Positions 13,546 to 23,916 of a stretch of 64,000 nucleotides of DNA are shown here, piece after piece (positions within the stretch are counted from its first letter, which is position 1; every line of letters starts with the position of its first letter). Position numbers and translations under genes: made by a program. A model generated the notes under the pieces. The model was not told the DNA's origin and ran no database searches. It saw only the letters and a program-made list of their open reading frames with translations. The stretch comes from Norana najaformis. Its lineage: Eukaryota > Annelida > Clitellata > Crassiclitellata > Hormogastridae. Location: NCBI GenBank assembly GCA_964023275.1, contig OZ029913.1:57699858-57763857 (forward strand). Reading direction: 5' to 3'.

Positions 13546-14040
13546 TTTTCTTAACATAGTTTCCATTAGTTTACCATATACCACTTCAGTTTACCTAAGC
13601 TGGGTTTACCTCCAGGCTCCATTAGATACCTTAAGCCACTGTACACTTTATCTCTCTTTATACCCAATACACCAAGCCTCCCTTTACCATGCTTAACTTT
13701 GTTAACTTTGTTAAATCATCCTGATTTACATTATCTTGCTTTTATACCCAATTTACCAAATTTCTCTGTACATTACCTCACTTCAGTCATCATCTAATCT
13801 TGCCTCGCACTTCATAATGTAATGCAATATAACGTAACAAGCATCTATGTAGCGCCTTTCAGGCTTCTTTCAAAAGCGCTGGAGGTTCGTTTACACAATT
13901 TACCAAATTTCCATTTACCTTACTTGACTTTGGTTATCCTCGTGTTACATTGCCTTGCCTCAATTTACCTAACATCGCCATACTTTGCAACTTTCCATTT
14001 ACTTGAATACCTCACAGCGGTTGCAAATTTAAAGACTTCA
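13546..14040. repeat. Diffuse TTTACC-rich block
   Basis: Loose repeats of TTTACCAAATTTCC and TTACCT. Same sequence style, inverted, as chitinase intron 5. A SINE core (TGTAGCGCC) is embedded at 13848. Confidence 0.6.
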
Positions 14041-15119
14041 TCGCATATTGAGCCATTCTTGCGTAAATAGCTTGACCAAGGAAGCCACTCATCAACCTCG
14101 AATCTGCAATCGTCAGTTTTCAAGCAAGAACTCCATCGTTGACAGCATACTTTATCGATTTAACGATATGCCAGTTAGAAGAACCGCCGTAGGCGGAGTT
14201 TGTAGGTTTTTATAGCGCATTTTGACGGGTAATTTAAGGTTCTGTGGATTAAGTTGGATGTCGTTAGATGCAAAATCTCGTGTGCAAATGGGAATGGTGG
14301 CAATAAATTAGGAAATGATCAGAGACAGTCAGACAAACAGACGGACGGACAGATGGATAGACAGGCAGACAGAGAGGAAGCCAAACAGAAGAACGGAGAG
14401 GCGGATAGGTTATCTAGAGGTTGAGAAACGACGTGCACTGAATTAGATGCTCAGGCTTCAATCATTTCAAGACCATTTTAGAGCATATTATCGGCATTAT
14501 AGAGTCTTAATCAAAAAGGAACCTTTTCAGGCCAATCTAACCACGAGTGCTTACATACATATGTCCCTCGCTTCTTTATAGACCAATGTTAGATATTCAT
14601 AAATATACACACACATATATATACATGCATTGGCCTACATATACATATACAGACATGTCAAAGAACAAGCGGAAACACCATATATATATTAATATATCTA
14701 TTTGTGTAGCAATATAAATACATATCTATATCTATAAATGTGCTTACAAATATACAAGTATATAAATACATGTATATGTCTGCATATATATATATGTGTG
14801 TGTGCATGTGTATCTACATATATACAGAAATATACAGATGTATGCATACATATAAAGGTGTACACACGTAGACATATAAATATATCTGTAGAAATGTGCA
14901 GGATAAAGGGGGATGGTTCTGCAGTTGGCTTGCAACTCACTCAGCAACAGAAACAACCCAACAAGCTCATCTGTCAAAATGTAGGATGAGTGCAGAGGAA
15001 GGAATTGGGAGGCTGCACAGTCTTACGACGGATGGTGGGCGTTCAACTCCAATATGAAGAGCATTAACGAAATACCGGTCTTCGAAAGTCGGGTTTCGGA
15101 GACTTCAGCTCCTTTCAAC
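14041..15119. other. No gene recognised
   Basis: ACAGACGGACGG run at 14325-14390 and TATA/CATA stretches at 14590-14890. 14990-15119 may be the 5' UTR of the RTE-like LINE. Confidence 0.45.
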
Positions 15120-15740
15120 CATATTTAAACTGGAATCGGGACATGGAATGTGAGGTCTTTACACATAACCGGAAGGCCAGTGGAGATGGTAAAGCAGACG
15201 AAGACATGCAATTTACAGATTCTCGGGAATAATGAATGAGATGGACGGATAGATTGGAGTCGGACGACACAACAGCATTCTATTCCGGAGGACAAAAACT
15301 TGAGAAAACTGTGGCTATTCTTCTCAATAAAGAGTCCTCGACGACGTTGGAACCGATAAATGAAAGAACAGTAACAGCAAAGACAGAAGCAGCAGAACTA
15401 AGATTATTTGGAAGTGTTATAAATCGAAGAAATTTAGGTGCCGTGAAGATGGACCAAAGTGGAAATGACGTATATCTCGAACAGCACTTTGCCGGCCAAC
15501 GTCAGCAAACGCGTAAAATATACTGTAACAGGGCGGAGTGTATCAGAGCGTCGTGGAGAAATACGGGCAAGTAGACCTATTGGATTATCTACCGGGTTTG
15601 ACGCATAATTTTTATATTAGGATTGAAAGAGTTATGCTTAAGACATTTAATGTTGGTTGTTATGCGTGCTTCACGTCTTGTTAGCGTTACTATAATTAGG
15701 CCAGTTTCACTATTGCTTGCTTATTCGAGCAGTAGACATG

Positions 15741-15930
15741 GCGAGCAATTGACCTTGCGAGCAACTGACCTTGCGAGCAATTGATCTCGCGAGCAATTGT
15801 CATAGCGAGCAATTGACCTCGCCAGCAATTGACATTGAAAGCAATTGACCTTGAAAGCAATTAAACTTGAAAGCAAATGACCCTACGAGCAATTGACCTC
15901 TCGAGCAATTGTTCACTAGCGATTGCCTGA
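15741..15930. repeat. 16-bp minisatellite, about 12 units
   Basis: GCGAGCAATTGACCTT units start at 15741, 15757, 15773, 15789, 15805, 15821 and 15837, an exact 16-base period. It expanded inside the RTE-like LINE. Confidence 0.9.
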
Positions 15931-17258
15931 CAAGCAACTATTCGCGAGCAACAGACCGTAAACCGGCGAAAAAGAGGATAGATTTTATGAGCAGTTACTG
16001 TACATGGAGTTTTGGATGAGATCCCGGTGCACGGTATGAAGATCATAATGGAAGACTTCAATTTACTCAGACTGGATCGGATAGCACTGGTTGGAAAGAA
16101 GTTATGGGAAGGATGGCAGAGGGCCAAAGATCTCATAATGGAAAAAAATTACTGAGCCTCTGTAGCGGCTGCAAAATAAAGATTGGAGGGAGCTTTTCCC
16201 AACATAGTAGAATACATAACCTCGGATGGACGTCACATTACGGAGATCCGTGCAACAAAATACATCACTTATGTAGATATTGGAGGCGGAGTTTTTCACT
16301 GAGTTATGTCTGGATGTATTGAAGTGCAGATGTAGCATAAGACCACCATCTGCTGGTAGCAAAAAATAAAGGTAAAACTAAAGCAAATGGAGATTGATTA
16401 AAGTTATGTACAGCCTAAAAAGAGCCCGTACGACTGCAATATATGCAATATATATGCAGCATATGCAATATCTATGAAATAGAGAAGACCATAATCAATG
16501 ACAAAGAGGTTGAGGTGCGTAGATGATTATAAGCTGGAATTATTATTATATAAACTGGAATTAAAAAGCAAGTTTACTACCTAGGAGAACTGTGAAGCTA
16601 TGGATAAGACCAACACTAGCCCTGAGGACGGGGTGATTGATACAGAATGGGAGAAATGATGCAGCGCAGGCTGGAGAAAAGATTATGGGTTTCAAATAGG
16701 GTGCAAGAAGGAATCGTAGATCTCCACACAAATCTGGTAGGCAACAGATGAAAGGAAACTTGTTTAGCAGGGAATGGAACAGACAAGGACAAGTGGAGTT
16801 GGCCAACAAGAATTGCCTTAAAACACACAGAGAAAAAGATAAGGAAGATGTAGAGGAGATGTAGAAACGACAAAATGAGAGTATCTTAGAGAGAACAACT
16901 GAAGCGGAAGGGGCAGTGGAAAGAGAAGATTGTAAGGTTTTGTTTCATGTAGTGAAGTGACTTTCAGGAAACACAAGAATGCAGACCCTCCCGATTAGGA
17001 AGATAAATGGACGGATGACAAGAACTCAACTAGAACAAATCAGGCGCTGGTGAGAACATTTAAGAGTATGCTAAATTGTTCGGAACCAATAATACAACTT
17101 TGAGGCTTTGACTCCGAGGAGAAAGTTGAAAAGTTAGAAATAGATATAGAAGTCGAGTCTGCTACGAACAAATGTTCACACTGAGATAATTGAGATGAGT
17201 CTAATTTGGGAGGCTTCTGTAATGATTAACTTTACATACTTAAAAAGGCTTTCATTAG

Positions 17259-17262
<4 letters not shown>

Positions 17263-17310
<48 letters not shown>
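17263..17310. repeat. GA dinucleotide array
   Basis: Pure (GA)24 or close to it. Confidence 0.95.
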
Positions 17311-17311
<1 letters not shown>

Positions 17312-18819
17312 GCAGTGGAAAATAATGAAGAGCTGAGGAATTCCAACAAAGATAATAGACATCACCAGGCGTTTCTGATGGCAATCTATGTGCAGTAAGA
17401 TATTTAAAAGAGATGTGTGAATGGTTTCAGATCGTATCAAGGGTCTGCCATGTCTGATGCATAAGTCATGACAGATGTGTTCTGTCACCAATGATTTTTG
17501 CTCTGACTGTGGATTGGGTGATGGAAAAAGTGACTGAGAGTAGCGGCGCTGGACTGAAATGGCTAAATGGTGATAGCTGAGATATCTGGACTTTGCGGAT
17601 GACATCGCCCTGTTGGAAGTACCCGGAAAGGCAAGAGCGAATTAACATTTAAAACTCAGGAGAAAGCAGCAAAGATAATGCTCAGTACATATCCGGAAAA
17701 GACTAAAATCATAAAGATAGAAAATAGATTGAAATAGCGAAGACCATAATCAATGACAAAGTGCTTGAGTGCTTAGATGATTTCTGCTAAAGTGGTAATA
17801 TGTTATCAGCAGATAGCAGTTGTGACAAAGAGGTAAAGATACGTACAGGCAAGGCAATTGCTGCGTTTGGGAGACTCTGGAAGATATGGAATAACAACGG
17901 ATTAAGTCTGAGGAATTGAATAATTGAATCCTGGTCAAATGACTAAGGCAAATAAAACCAAACTGGAGGCAGTACATCAGAGGTGGCTGAGGAGGAGAAT
18001 TCTGCACATTTCGTAGCGTGAAAAGATATCTAATAAAACTGTAAGAGGAAAGGGCGGGATAAGAGAATATAGAGAATACAATCAGAAAGAAAGGACTTAA
18101 GACCTATTTGTATCGTCTTGCTTTTGTTGTCTGACCGCTGTGACCCACCCAAGCCTTCGATTTCTTGTTCAGTCGATGCAGCTATATCGTGTTAACAAAT
18201 GCAGTACTTACTTACTGAAACGGAAGGGGCATGTGATTCGTATGGACAAAGATAGAAGAGGCAATCAAGCGATGAACTGGATCCATGAAGTGAAACGGAG
18301 CAAAATAAAACCAAGAAGAAATTGCCAAAGACCCTTAGGAACGATCTGAGATGTTTGGAGATGTCTTCTGACGAGAGGGGAAGACTGGCGATGCACAGAG
18401 ATGAATGGAGAAGCGGCGTTATCCAATATGCAGACCTGCACAGGAAGGTCTAAGCATTAAGTACGATGTATGCATATATATATATGTATCCATACATATA
18501 TATAACGGTATCTATATATCTATCTATACTTAACTGTATATGTAGAGCGAATTGCGACACCATGAATCGGAATCAATGAAGCGTTGGCGCCGTGAGTTGA
18601 CTTCCGGAAGAGTTGGGGGCTATTTCCGGTTGCCGGAATTTGCAAAGTCAAATAAATAACCCTGTAGCAGCAGCAGCCATCTGTGTATATACTGTCTGAA
18701 GTCATTCTGCTCCACTGAACCGCATCGATCTCTGCTCTATTCACGGTCAATGATCCCCAAAATGTCAAATACTATAGACTTCAGTCGGCCTTCATTTGCT
18801 GCACTTGTTGGTACAATGT

Positions 18820-18960
18820 AATTATGTATGTGTGTGTACAAGTATGTGTATATGTATGTGTGTATGAATGTGTCTATGCGTGGGTACATTATATGCATGT
18901 GTAGGTGCATGTGTGTGTATGTATACTTATGTGTATATTGGTATGTATGCGTATGTGTGT
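18820..18960. repeat. GTAT/GTGT microsatellite
   Basis: Imperfect TATG and TGTG runs. Confidence 0.85.
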
Positions 18961-18964
18961 CTCT

Positions 18965-19118
18965 CCGTCTGACTTTTGGTTCTTGACCTGGAACCGAACC
19001 CTGTTGCCTATCGAGTTTGTTTTGACTGAGCACCTGTGAATAAGCTGGTCCCCGCGGCGTGGCTTTCGTTGGGCGCTGCAGAAATCTCGGAATTACGATT
19101 ACGATACGATTACGAGTA
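18965..19118 (+). mobile_element. TTACGA-family LINE 3' end
   Basis: TTCTTGACCTGGAACCGAAC, CTGTGAATAAGCTGGTCCCC, GGGCGCTGCAGAAATCTCGG, then ATTACGATTACGATACGATT. The clearest tail of the family. Confidence 0.85.
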
Positions 19119-19119
19119 T

Positions 19120-19750
19120 GTGTATCTGTATAGGTATATATATGCATATAATTTACATATATGGATATTAACCTGATTGCGATTTAAATTTGATGCGCCA
19201 TCGGTTGATGCCTTGTGCATTAGACACCGGCGCTCTAGAAGTTTATAATTAATAATTAATTAGTTAATAATATCTATACGTGTATGTCTGAACGTGTTTT
19301 TGTGAATATGTATATGTTCTGTGTATAACTGTGTGGATATGCAGTCTTGCTTACGAGTTAGCTTTGAGTTTGCTGGCTCTGTTCATTCCATTTTATTTTT
19401 ATTTACGAATGGTTTTTCCATTTCATTCGACCATCCATATACATATCTATATTCCTTCAGAGTGTAATATGAATTTATATGTATATATATATATATACGC
19501 ATACCTCCAGGCTATGATGTGAATATTTATGACTGCTGGTCTGAACGCAATTGATGATTCCATCTTAGGAGAACGCCATCGTCAAAACGGCAGTTTGGAA
19601 TCAACGACCAGAAAAACCTTATAGAGGTCCTTTGCTCGGCTGTGACATGATGGACTAATAAATAAATGAGTAAGTGTCGGTTTAATGTTCGCTCTGCAAA
19701 TGGAATAGGAATGGAATGGAATGGTGACATCATTTTTCAAATTCTTTATG
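19120..19750. other. No gene; SINE end
   Basis: A SINE piece at 19185-19240 (GATGCGCCATCGGTTGATGC); the rest is unrecognised. Confidence 0.45.
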
Positions 19751-19756
19751 CATTGC

Positions 19757-20085
19757 TAATGTATGTATGTATGTATGTATGTACATATACATGTATGTAT
19801 GTACACATATAGGCATGTATGTATGTATGTATGTATGTATGTATGTATGTATGTATGTATGTATGTATGTATGGATGGATGGATGGATGGATGTATGGAT
19901 GTTCACATGCATGCATGCATTTATGTATGAATGTATGTATGTATGGATGCTTTTATGTGTGTGCATGTCTGCATGTATGTATGTATTTATATATGCATGA
20001 AACTCATTCATACAATACATATCCATACATGTATGTATACAAACATATTCATTCGCACACATATACTGGATATACTGTATGTATG
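19757..20085. repeat. GTAT microsatellite
   Basis: (GTAT)n with GGAT variants. Confidence 0.95.
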
Positions 20086-20089
20086 TGAC

Positions 20090-20290
20090 AAGTCATCTAA
20101 TATAGCGCTTTTAGGGGCTTCACTGATCTGAACAAGTTTGTTTAAAGACAGTTTGAAAATATGCTGATTACAGTCACTTGCAACAGCACGCAAATGCAAC
20201 CGTAGACTATTCTAGGCGCAGAGTCCAACGCATTAGAAGCCATGATGGGCTCGAGACGAAGTGCAGAAGTACAGAACCTTCATATATATG
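20090..20290 (-). mobile_element. LINE/SINE 3' fragment
   Basis: On -, a decayed end (GCGCCTAGAATAGTCTACGG) runs to AAAAGCGCTATATTAGATGA, the common 3' core. It lies just outside the left border of duplication unit 1. Confidence 0.45.
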
Positions 20291-20439
20291 CTAGATTCTA
20301 AATGTAAATGTGCATTTATATAAGCTGTTTATCTTATATTATGTGTCGTATGGAGGCCAATAAATTGGCGGCGGCAGGTTAACGATCCGGGGTGGTTTAT
20401 TGCCTGCAGGGTGACAGACAGCACAAGATCACACGCAGT

Positions 20440-20510
20440 TGAACTGCGATAAACTGAAAAGCGCAGTGTTGCTATGGCGACCTCCGCTTAGCAACGATAT
20501 AGTCACCGGT
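20440..20510. promoter_or_regulatory. X-box-like inverted repeat in the duplicated block
   Basis: GTTGCTATGGCGACC followed by TTAGCAAC; repeated at 33425-33460 in unit 2. GTTGCTATGGCGAC is close to RFX X-box sites. Function unproven. Confidence 0.25.
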
Positions 20511-20954
20511 ATTAATTACGAAGCATTATCTACATATTTGTATAGCGCATGTTAGAGTCTGCTAGACCATGGTAACCAATGAAACCGGTCTCTAAATAGA
20601 ATCATGGTTGGATTGCTGACATTATCTCTGATGGTTTGAAAGGAAACGGTATCTGACTTGTTTGCACGGCTCTATATAAATTCATCTGAAGCATGAATTC
20701 AATGGTAACTCACTTGTTTACACGTCTGAAAACCTCAGAAGCAAGAAGTTAAAAGTAATGAAGGTAAAGAGTAAAGGTAATCTAATTGCTTACACGCCTG
20801 ACAAGCTCGGTCTCCTGCAGATCGAAAGATCTGTCGACTGAGGCACAAACACGACTTCAGTAATCAAACGTCAAGGCACCTGACGCTGATATTCATTTTT
20901 GACCGCTAAAGAATGGAGGACTGAGTTATCACCAGGCGACGTGGTACCCTTTAC

Positions 20955-21030
20955 ACTAGTCATCTCTGTTGAGTTTATCCTCTAAGAGGCGCTTTATAAA
21001 TCTCAAATTACAATTACAAATTACACCCAT
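20955..21030 (+). mobile_element. SINE-like 3' end with ATTACA tail
   Basis: CTGTTGAGTTTATCCTCTAA, GAGGCGCTTTATAAATCTCA, AATTACAATTACAAATTACA. Near-identical to 2310-2375. Confidence 0.75.
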
Positions 21031-21236
21031 TCAGGTATTAACCCGGCTCAGTGTCCTTAACTTCACCGATCCTGCCAGCTCAGGATAAAAAAACAGAGGC
21101 CTTAATGAAAGCCCAAGAAAGAAAAATTCCCAAATAAAAATTATTATTGCCGCGATCGGGAAGCGATCCGACATCCTCTCTCTCCCCTACGGCGATGTAT
21201 CTCATTTGGAAATTGTTTGCTGTTATTTTTATTCAG

Positions 21237-22414
21237 GCGCCATACGAAGGTCTTCTCCGGTCATCGTCAGCAGCCTCGTCATCATGACGACGGCTCTCGG
21301 GCTGAGCATGCTGGGTAACGGAAGTCGAGACAGCGACATCCGGTCGCTCTTGGCGGCTGTTCTCTATATCAGTTCCGGTAAATTTTCATCAGTGTCATCT
21401 CGGAAATGTCGTCCTAACCCTTAAATGCCCACCCCGGTCTATCGAAACACGACCCTATTCTAGCCCACGTTCCATGGAGACTATTAATTCCGCCATGCTG
21501 ACTGATAGTGTCTAGGCCCGGACGTTTATTAAGGCGCTAGATCAATGGCGTGGCATAAACGCCGACTGCCACCTGGCGGTGAATTAATTCGTAGGAATGA
21601 CGAAAATAACTAAGTATTATAGAAGAGCGCTACAAATATGTTTAATAATGACACATAAAACAAGAAGAAGAAAGCAAAGAAGAAAACAGAAAGAAAGGAA
21701 AAGAAGGAAGGTAAAAGCATAGAAAGGTATGAAACAAGGAAGCCAGGAAGTAAGGAAGCAAGGAAGGAAAGAAGACGAATAAAAAGGAAAGAAGGACGGA
21801 TAGAAAGGAAGAATTGAAGGATAGAGAGGAAATAAGAAAGGATAGGAATGAATAAGGGAGGAACTGACGGACTGACTGATTGACAAACGAGCTCATTGAC
21901 TGACTGTCAGAATGGATGAATGATTGAGTGAATGAATAAATGAATAAATGAATGAATGATCAACTGATGGAGTGATGAATTGAACGAGCGACTGATGTTT
22001 TCAGCGCTTTCTTTGGCCATCGGCGTCATCTTCTACATTTCCGCCGTCAACGACGAAGTCTCTCACCGGAAGAAGTCGATGACGTCATCGTCGTCGTCAT
22101 CAACGGAGGTCGAAGGCTTTTCCTATCGCTACGGCTGGGCCTTCTACTTTATCGCCAGTTCCTTCATCGCTTCCATGGTCGCCTCCGTCAACAACATTTC
22201 CCTCTACCTGCGACGGATGCCCCGTCGAAGACGGGTTGATGCGATCAAGGACAACAACATCCAGCAGCAACAGCAGCAGCAGCAGTCACCCCAGGAACAT
22301 CAGCAGCACAGGCCTCAGCAGCAGCAGCAGCAGCACGCTGATCACAGACAGATGCCCGAGGTCATGCAACCGATGGCGGATATCAGACACTCGAAAATCA
22401 CCACACCTGTCTAG
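21237..22414 (+). CDS. TARP/CACNG-type calcium-channel gamma subunit, 3' part
   Basis: Two coding exons, 21237-21377 and 22005-22414, joined in phase 1 (G plus CG gives Ala). Exon A follows a pyrimidine-rich ATTCAG acceptor and ends at CCG|GTAAAT; exon B follows TTTTCAG. The 182 aa read AIRRSSPVIV..., a transmembrane span (TM3), LLAAVLYISSALSLAIGVIFYIS, then FSYRYGWAFYFIASSFIASMV (TM4). The order and spacing match stargazin-like gamma-2/3/4/8 proteins (AVRASS, GLxNIIGxxxYISA, YSYGWSFYF). A basic RRMPRRRR stretch, a Gln-rich cytoplasmic tail and the C-terminus ITTPV follow; TTPV is the class I PDZ ligand known from stargazin. The protein would sit in the plasma membrane as an auxiliary subunit of calcium channels or AMPA-type receptors (family knowledge). 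Exons for TM1, the first extracellular loop and TM2 were not found and may lie upstream. Convergent with the chitinase gene at 23.6 kb. Confidence 0.8.
21650..21975. repeat. Purine-rich and GAAT/ACTG arrays in the TARP intron
   Basis: GAAAGAAGG-type runs 21655-21850, then GACTGACTGATTGA and GAATGAATAAAT up to the acceptor of the last exon. Confidence 0.8.
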
Positions 22415-22465
22415 CTAGATTGATTTCATTTCGTGAAGCTCTTCCACAGCCTAAGTAGGCCTATG

Positions 22466-22471
22466 AATAAA
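22466..22471 (+). promoter_or_regulatory. Poly(A) signal AATAAA of the TARP-like gene
   Basis: Canonical AATAAA 52 bases after the stop codon. It is kept in the duplicated copy at 34245-34250. Confidence 0.6.
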
Positions 22472-22629
22472 CATGACCTCTAACTTCGTCCATACTTTTG
22501 TGTACACCGGAACACAGTAGGACGATTATATTCCTGTCGAAACATTCAGCAATATACTGTATGTACGCCTAAGAAGGAAAGAAGAGTAACAGTCCATTGA
22601 GCAAAAACACTGAGAGGCAGCCATGGATA

Positions 22630-23080
22630 CGAAGCATATGTAATTAGAAACTTCTATCGCGCCAGGATCTAATGCATAAAGCATTAACTGATGGCGCACA
22701 TTGTTAGCGACTTCATTTTTCTTAGCCTCGGCACATGAGAACGGGTGACTAGTCCTCTCTCTGGCCGCTTAAACTTCGAACCCCCTGGGGACGGTTAGTA
22801 TACTCGTTCTATAGCTGAACTGGATAGAAGCTCAAATGAAGCGGAAATCTCTGAGCATCTTTTTGTCATGGCGGTGATTTGAACCACTTGGATCTCTGGA
22901 TTCAGTTTACCACTCTAACCACTAACCTACATCTTTTCCTGTGTTCGTATACAGGAATAAAAGCAGGTCTAAGTGCCTGCGTATAGTAAATAATTCCTGC
23001 GTACATATTCAGGAATGTCCGTAGATCTATATGTATGCATTACCTGCATTTGTAAGGCGACCTTTAAGACACTCATTAGG
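22630..23080 (-). mobile_element. SINE cluster, absent from unit 2
   Basis: Includes ACTTCTATCGCGCCAGGATC, AATGCATAAAGCATTAACTG and, at 22866-22928 on -, a tRNA-like head (TTAGTGGTTAGAGTGG, GGTTCAAATCA). Unit 2 is continuous across this point. Confidence 0.6.
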
Positions 23081-23344
23081 GCGCTAAGCATGACAGTCTA
23101 GTAGATCTAAATAGGTGCGGTGTAAGAGAGGTTGAAAATGTTTCTTGAGCTGTTTGAAACGGAATAGCACGTATGTATAGTGGATGAAGGATGGTATACA
23201 CAAGAAAACACGAAGAAACATTTAATAATTAATAATTACTAAAAATAAATACATAATTATATATTGTCAGATATTATAGAGCATCTAGCGATTTTCAAAA
23301 AGCTTTATTCCGTGTAATGGTACATTAGCCCGACATATATCTTA

Positions 23345-23560
23345 ATCGTAATCGTAAGCTATAGATTTTCCAAAACAAAATCGATAGGCACAAGGGTTCG
23401 GCTCCAGGTCAAGATCCAAGAGTCAGGCAGGCAGACAGTCAGACTGCTATGGTGTATGGTGTTTGGAATTGAACCTGAAAGTGAAAAAAGGGAGGCGGAA
23501 GAATCAGGATAGAATTTGTGAAAGAGGGGAGTTTTCAGTTTTGACTGAAAAACCTGCGCA
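23345..23560 (-). mobile_element. TTACGA-family LINE 3' end, unit 1
   Basis: Starts on + with TTAATCGTAATCGTAAGC, then AGGGTTCGGCTCCAGGTCAA and CAGACAGTCAGAC. Downstream of chitinase 1; orthologous to 34695-34940 in unit 2, so it predates the duplication. Confidence 0.8.
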
Positions 23561-23613
23561 GAAATTGCAAGTGAAGTCTTAGTGAGTTCATATGATTGAT
23601 ATAGCTTTTGCCT

Positions 23614-23873
23614 CTATGTAGCTTTAGTCTGCGAACTGGTTGGCGATTCTAGTAGAATCTCTGAGAGCTTGCGAAGTAGAGGATATTTCCCTTTGCCACA
23701 GAAGTCGCCGTTGAAGTCATCGGAGTCTAGGCTCCATATCATCGCTCCAGCCAACTGCTTGTCTCGTATGTACTCGGCCTGAAAGAAAAACACTTGATCA
23801 CCACCAATGGCATATGTATATTTAAAGAATTACATAGTTGTTCACTTATTTTATAATAAGGTTTATTAGAACC

Positions 23874-23916
<43 letters not shown>

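Larger units (their letters stand above)
15120..18455 (+). mobile_element. Decayed, near-full-length RTE-like LINE
   Basis: It begins with an apurinic-endonuclease start, GTWNVRSLHITGRPVEMVKQ. Later come reverse-transcriptase remnants (17440-17600, RQGSAMSDA-like and LDFADD-like after frame changes) and KARIGKA-like and RRIL-like pieces (17820-18010). The C-terminal end KRKGHVIRMDKDRRGNQAMN plus EVKRSKIKPRRNC and EMNGEAALSNMQTCTGR lies at 18215-18455. Order and total length (about 3.3 kb) fit the RTE/BovB clade. Many stops and shifts: inactive. Interrupted by a 16-bp minisatellite (15741-15930), a GA array (17263-17310) and a short L2-like piece near 18080-18200. Confidence 0.75.
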
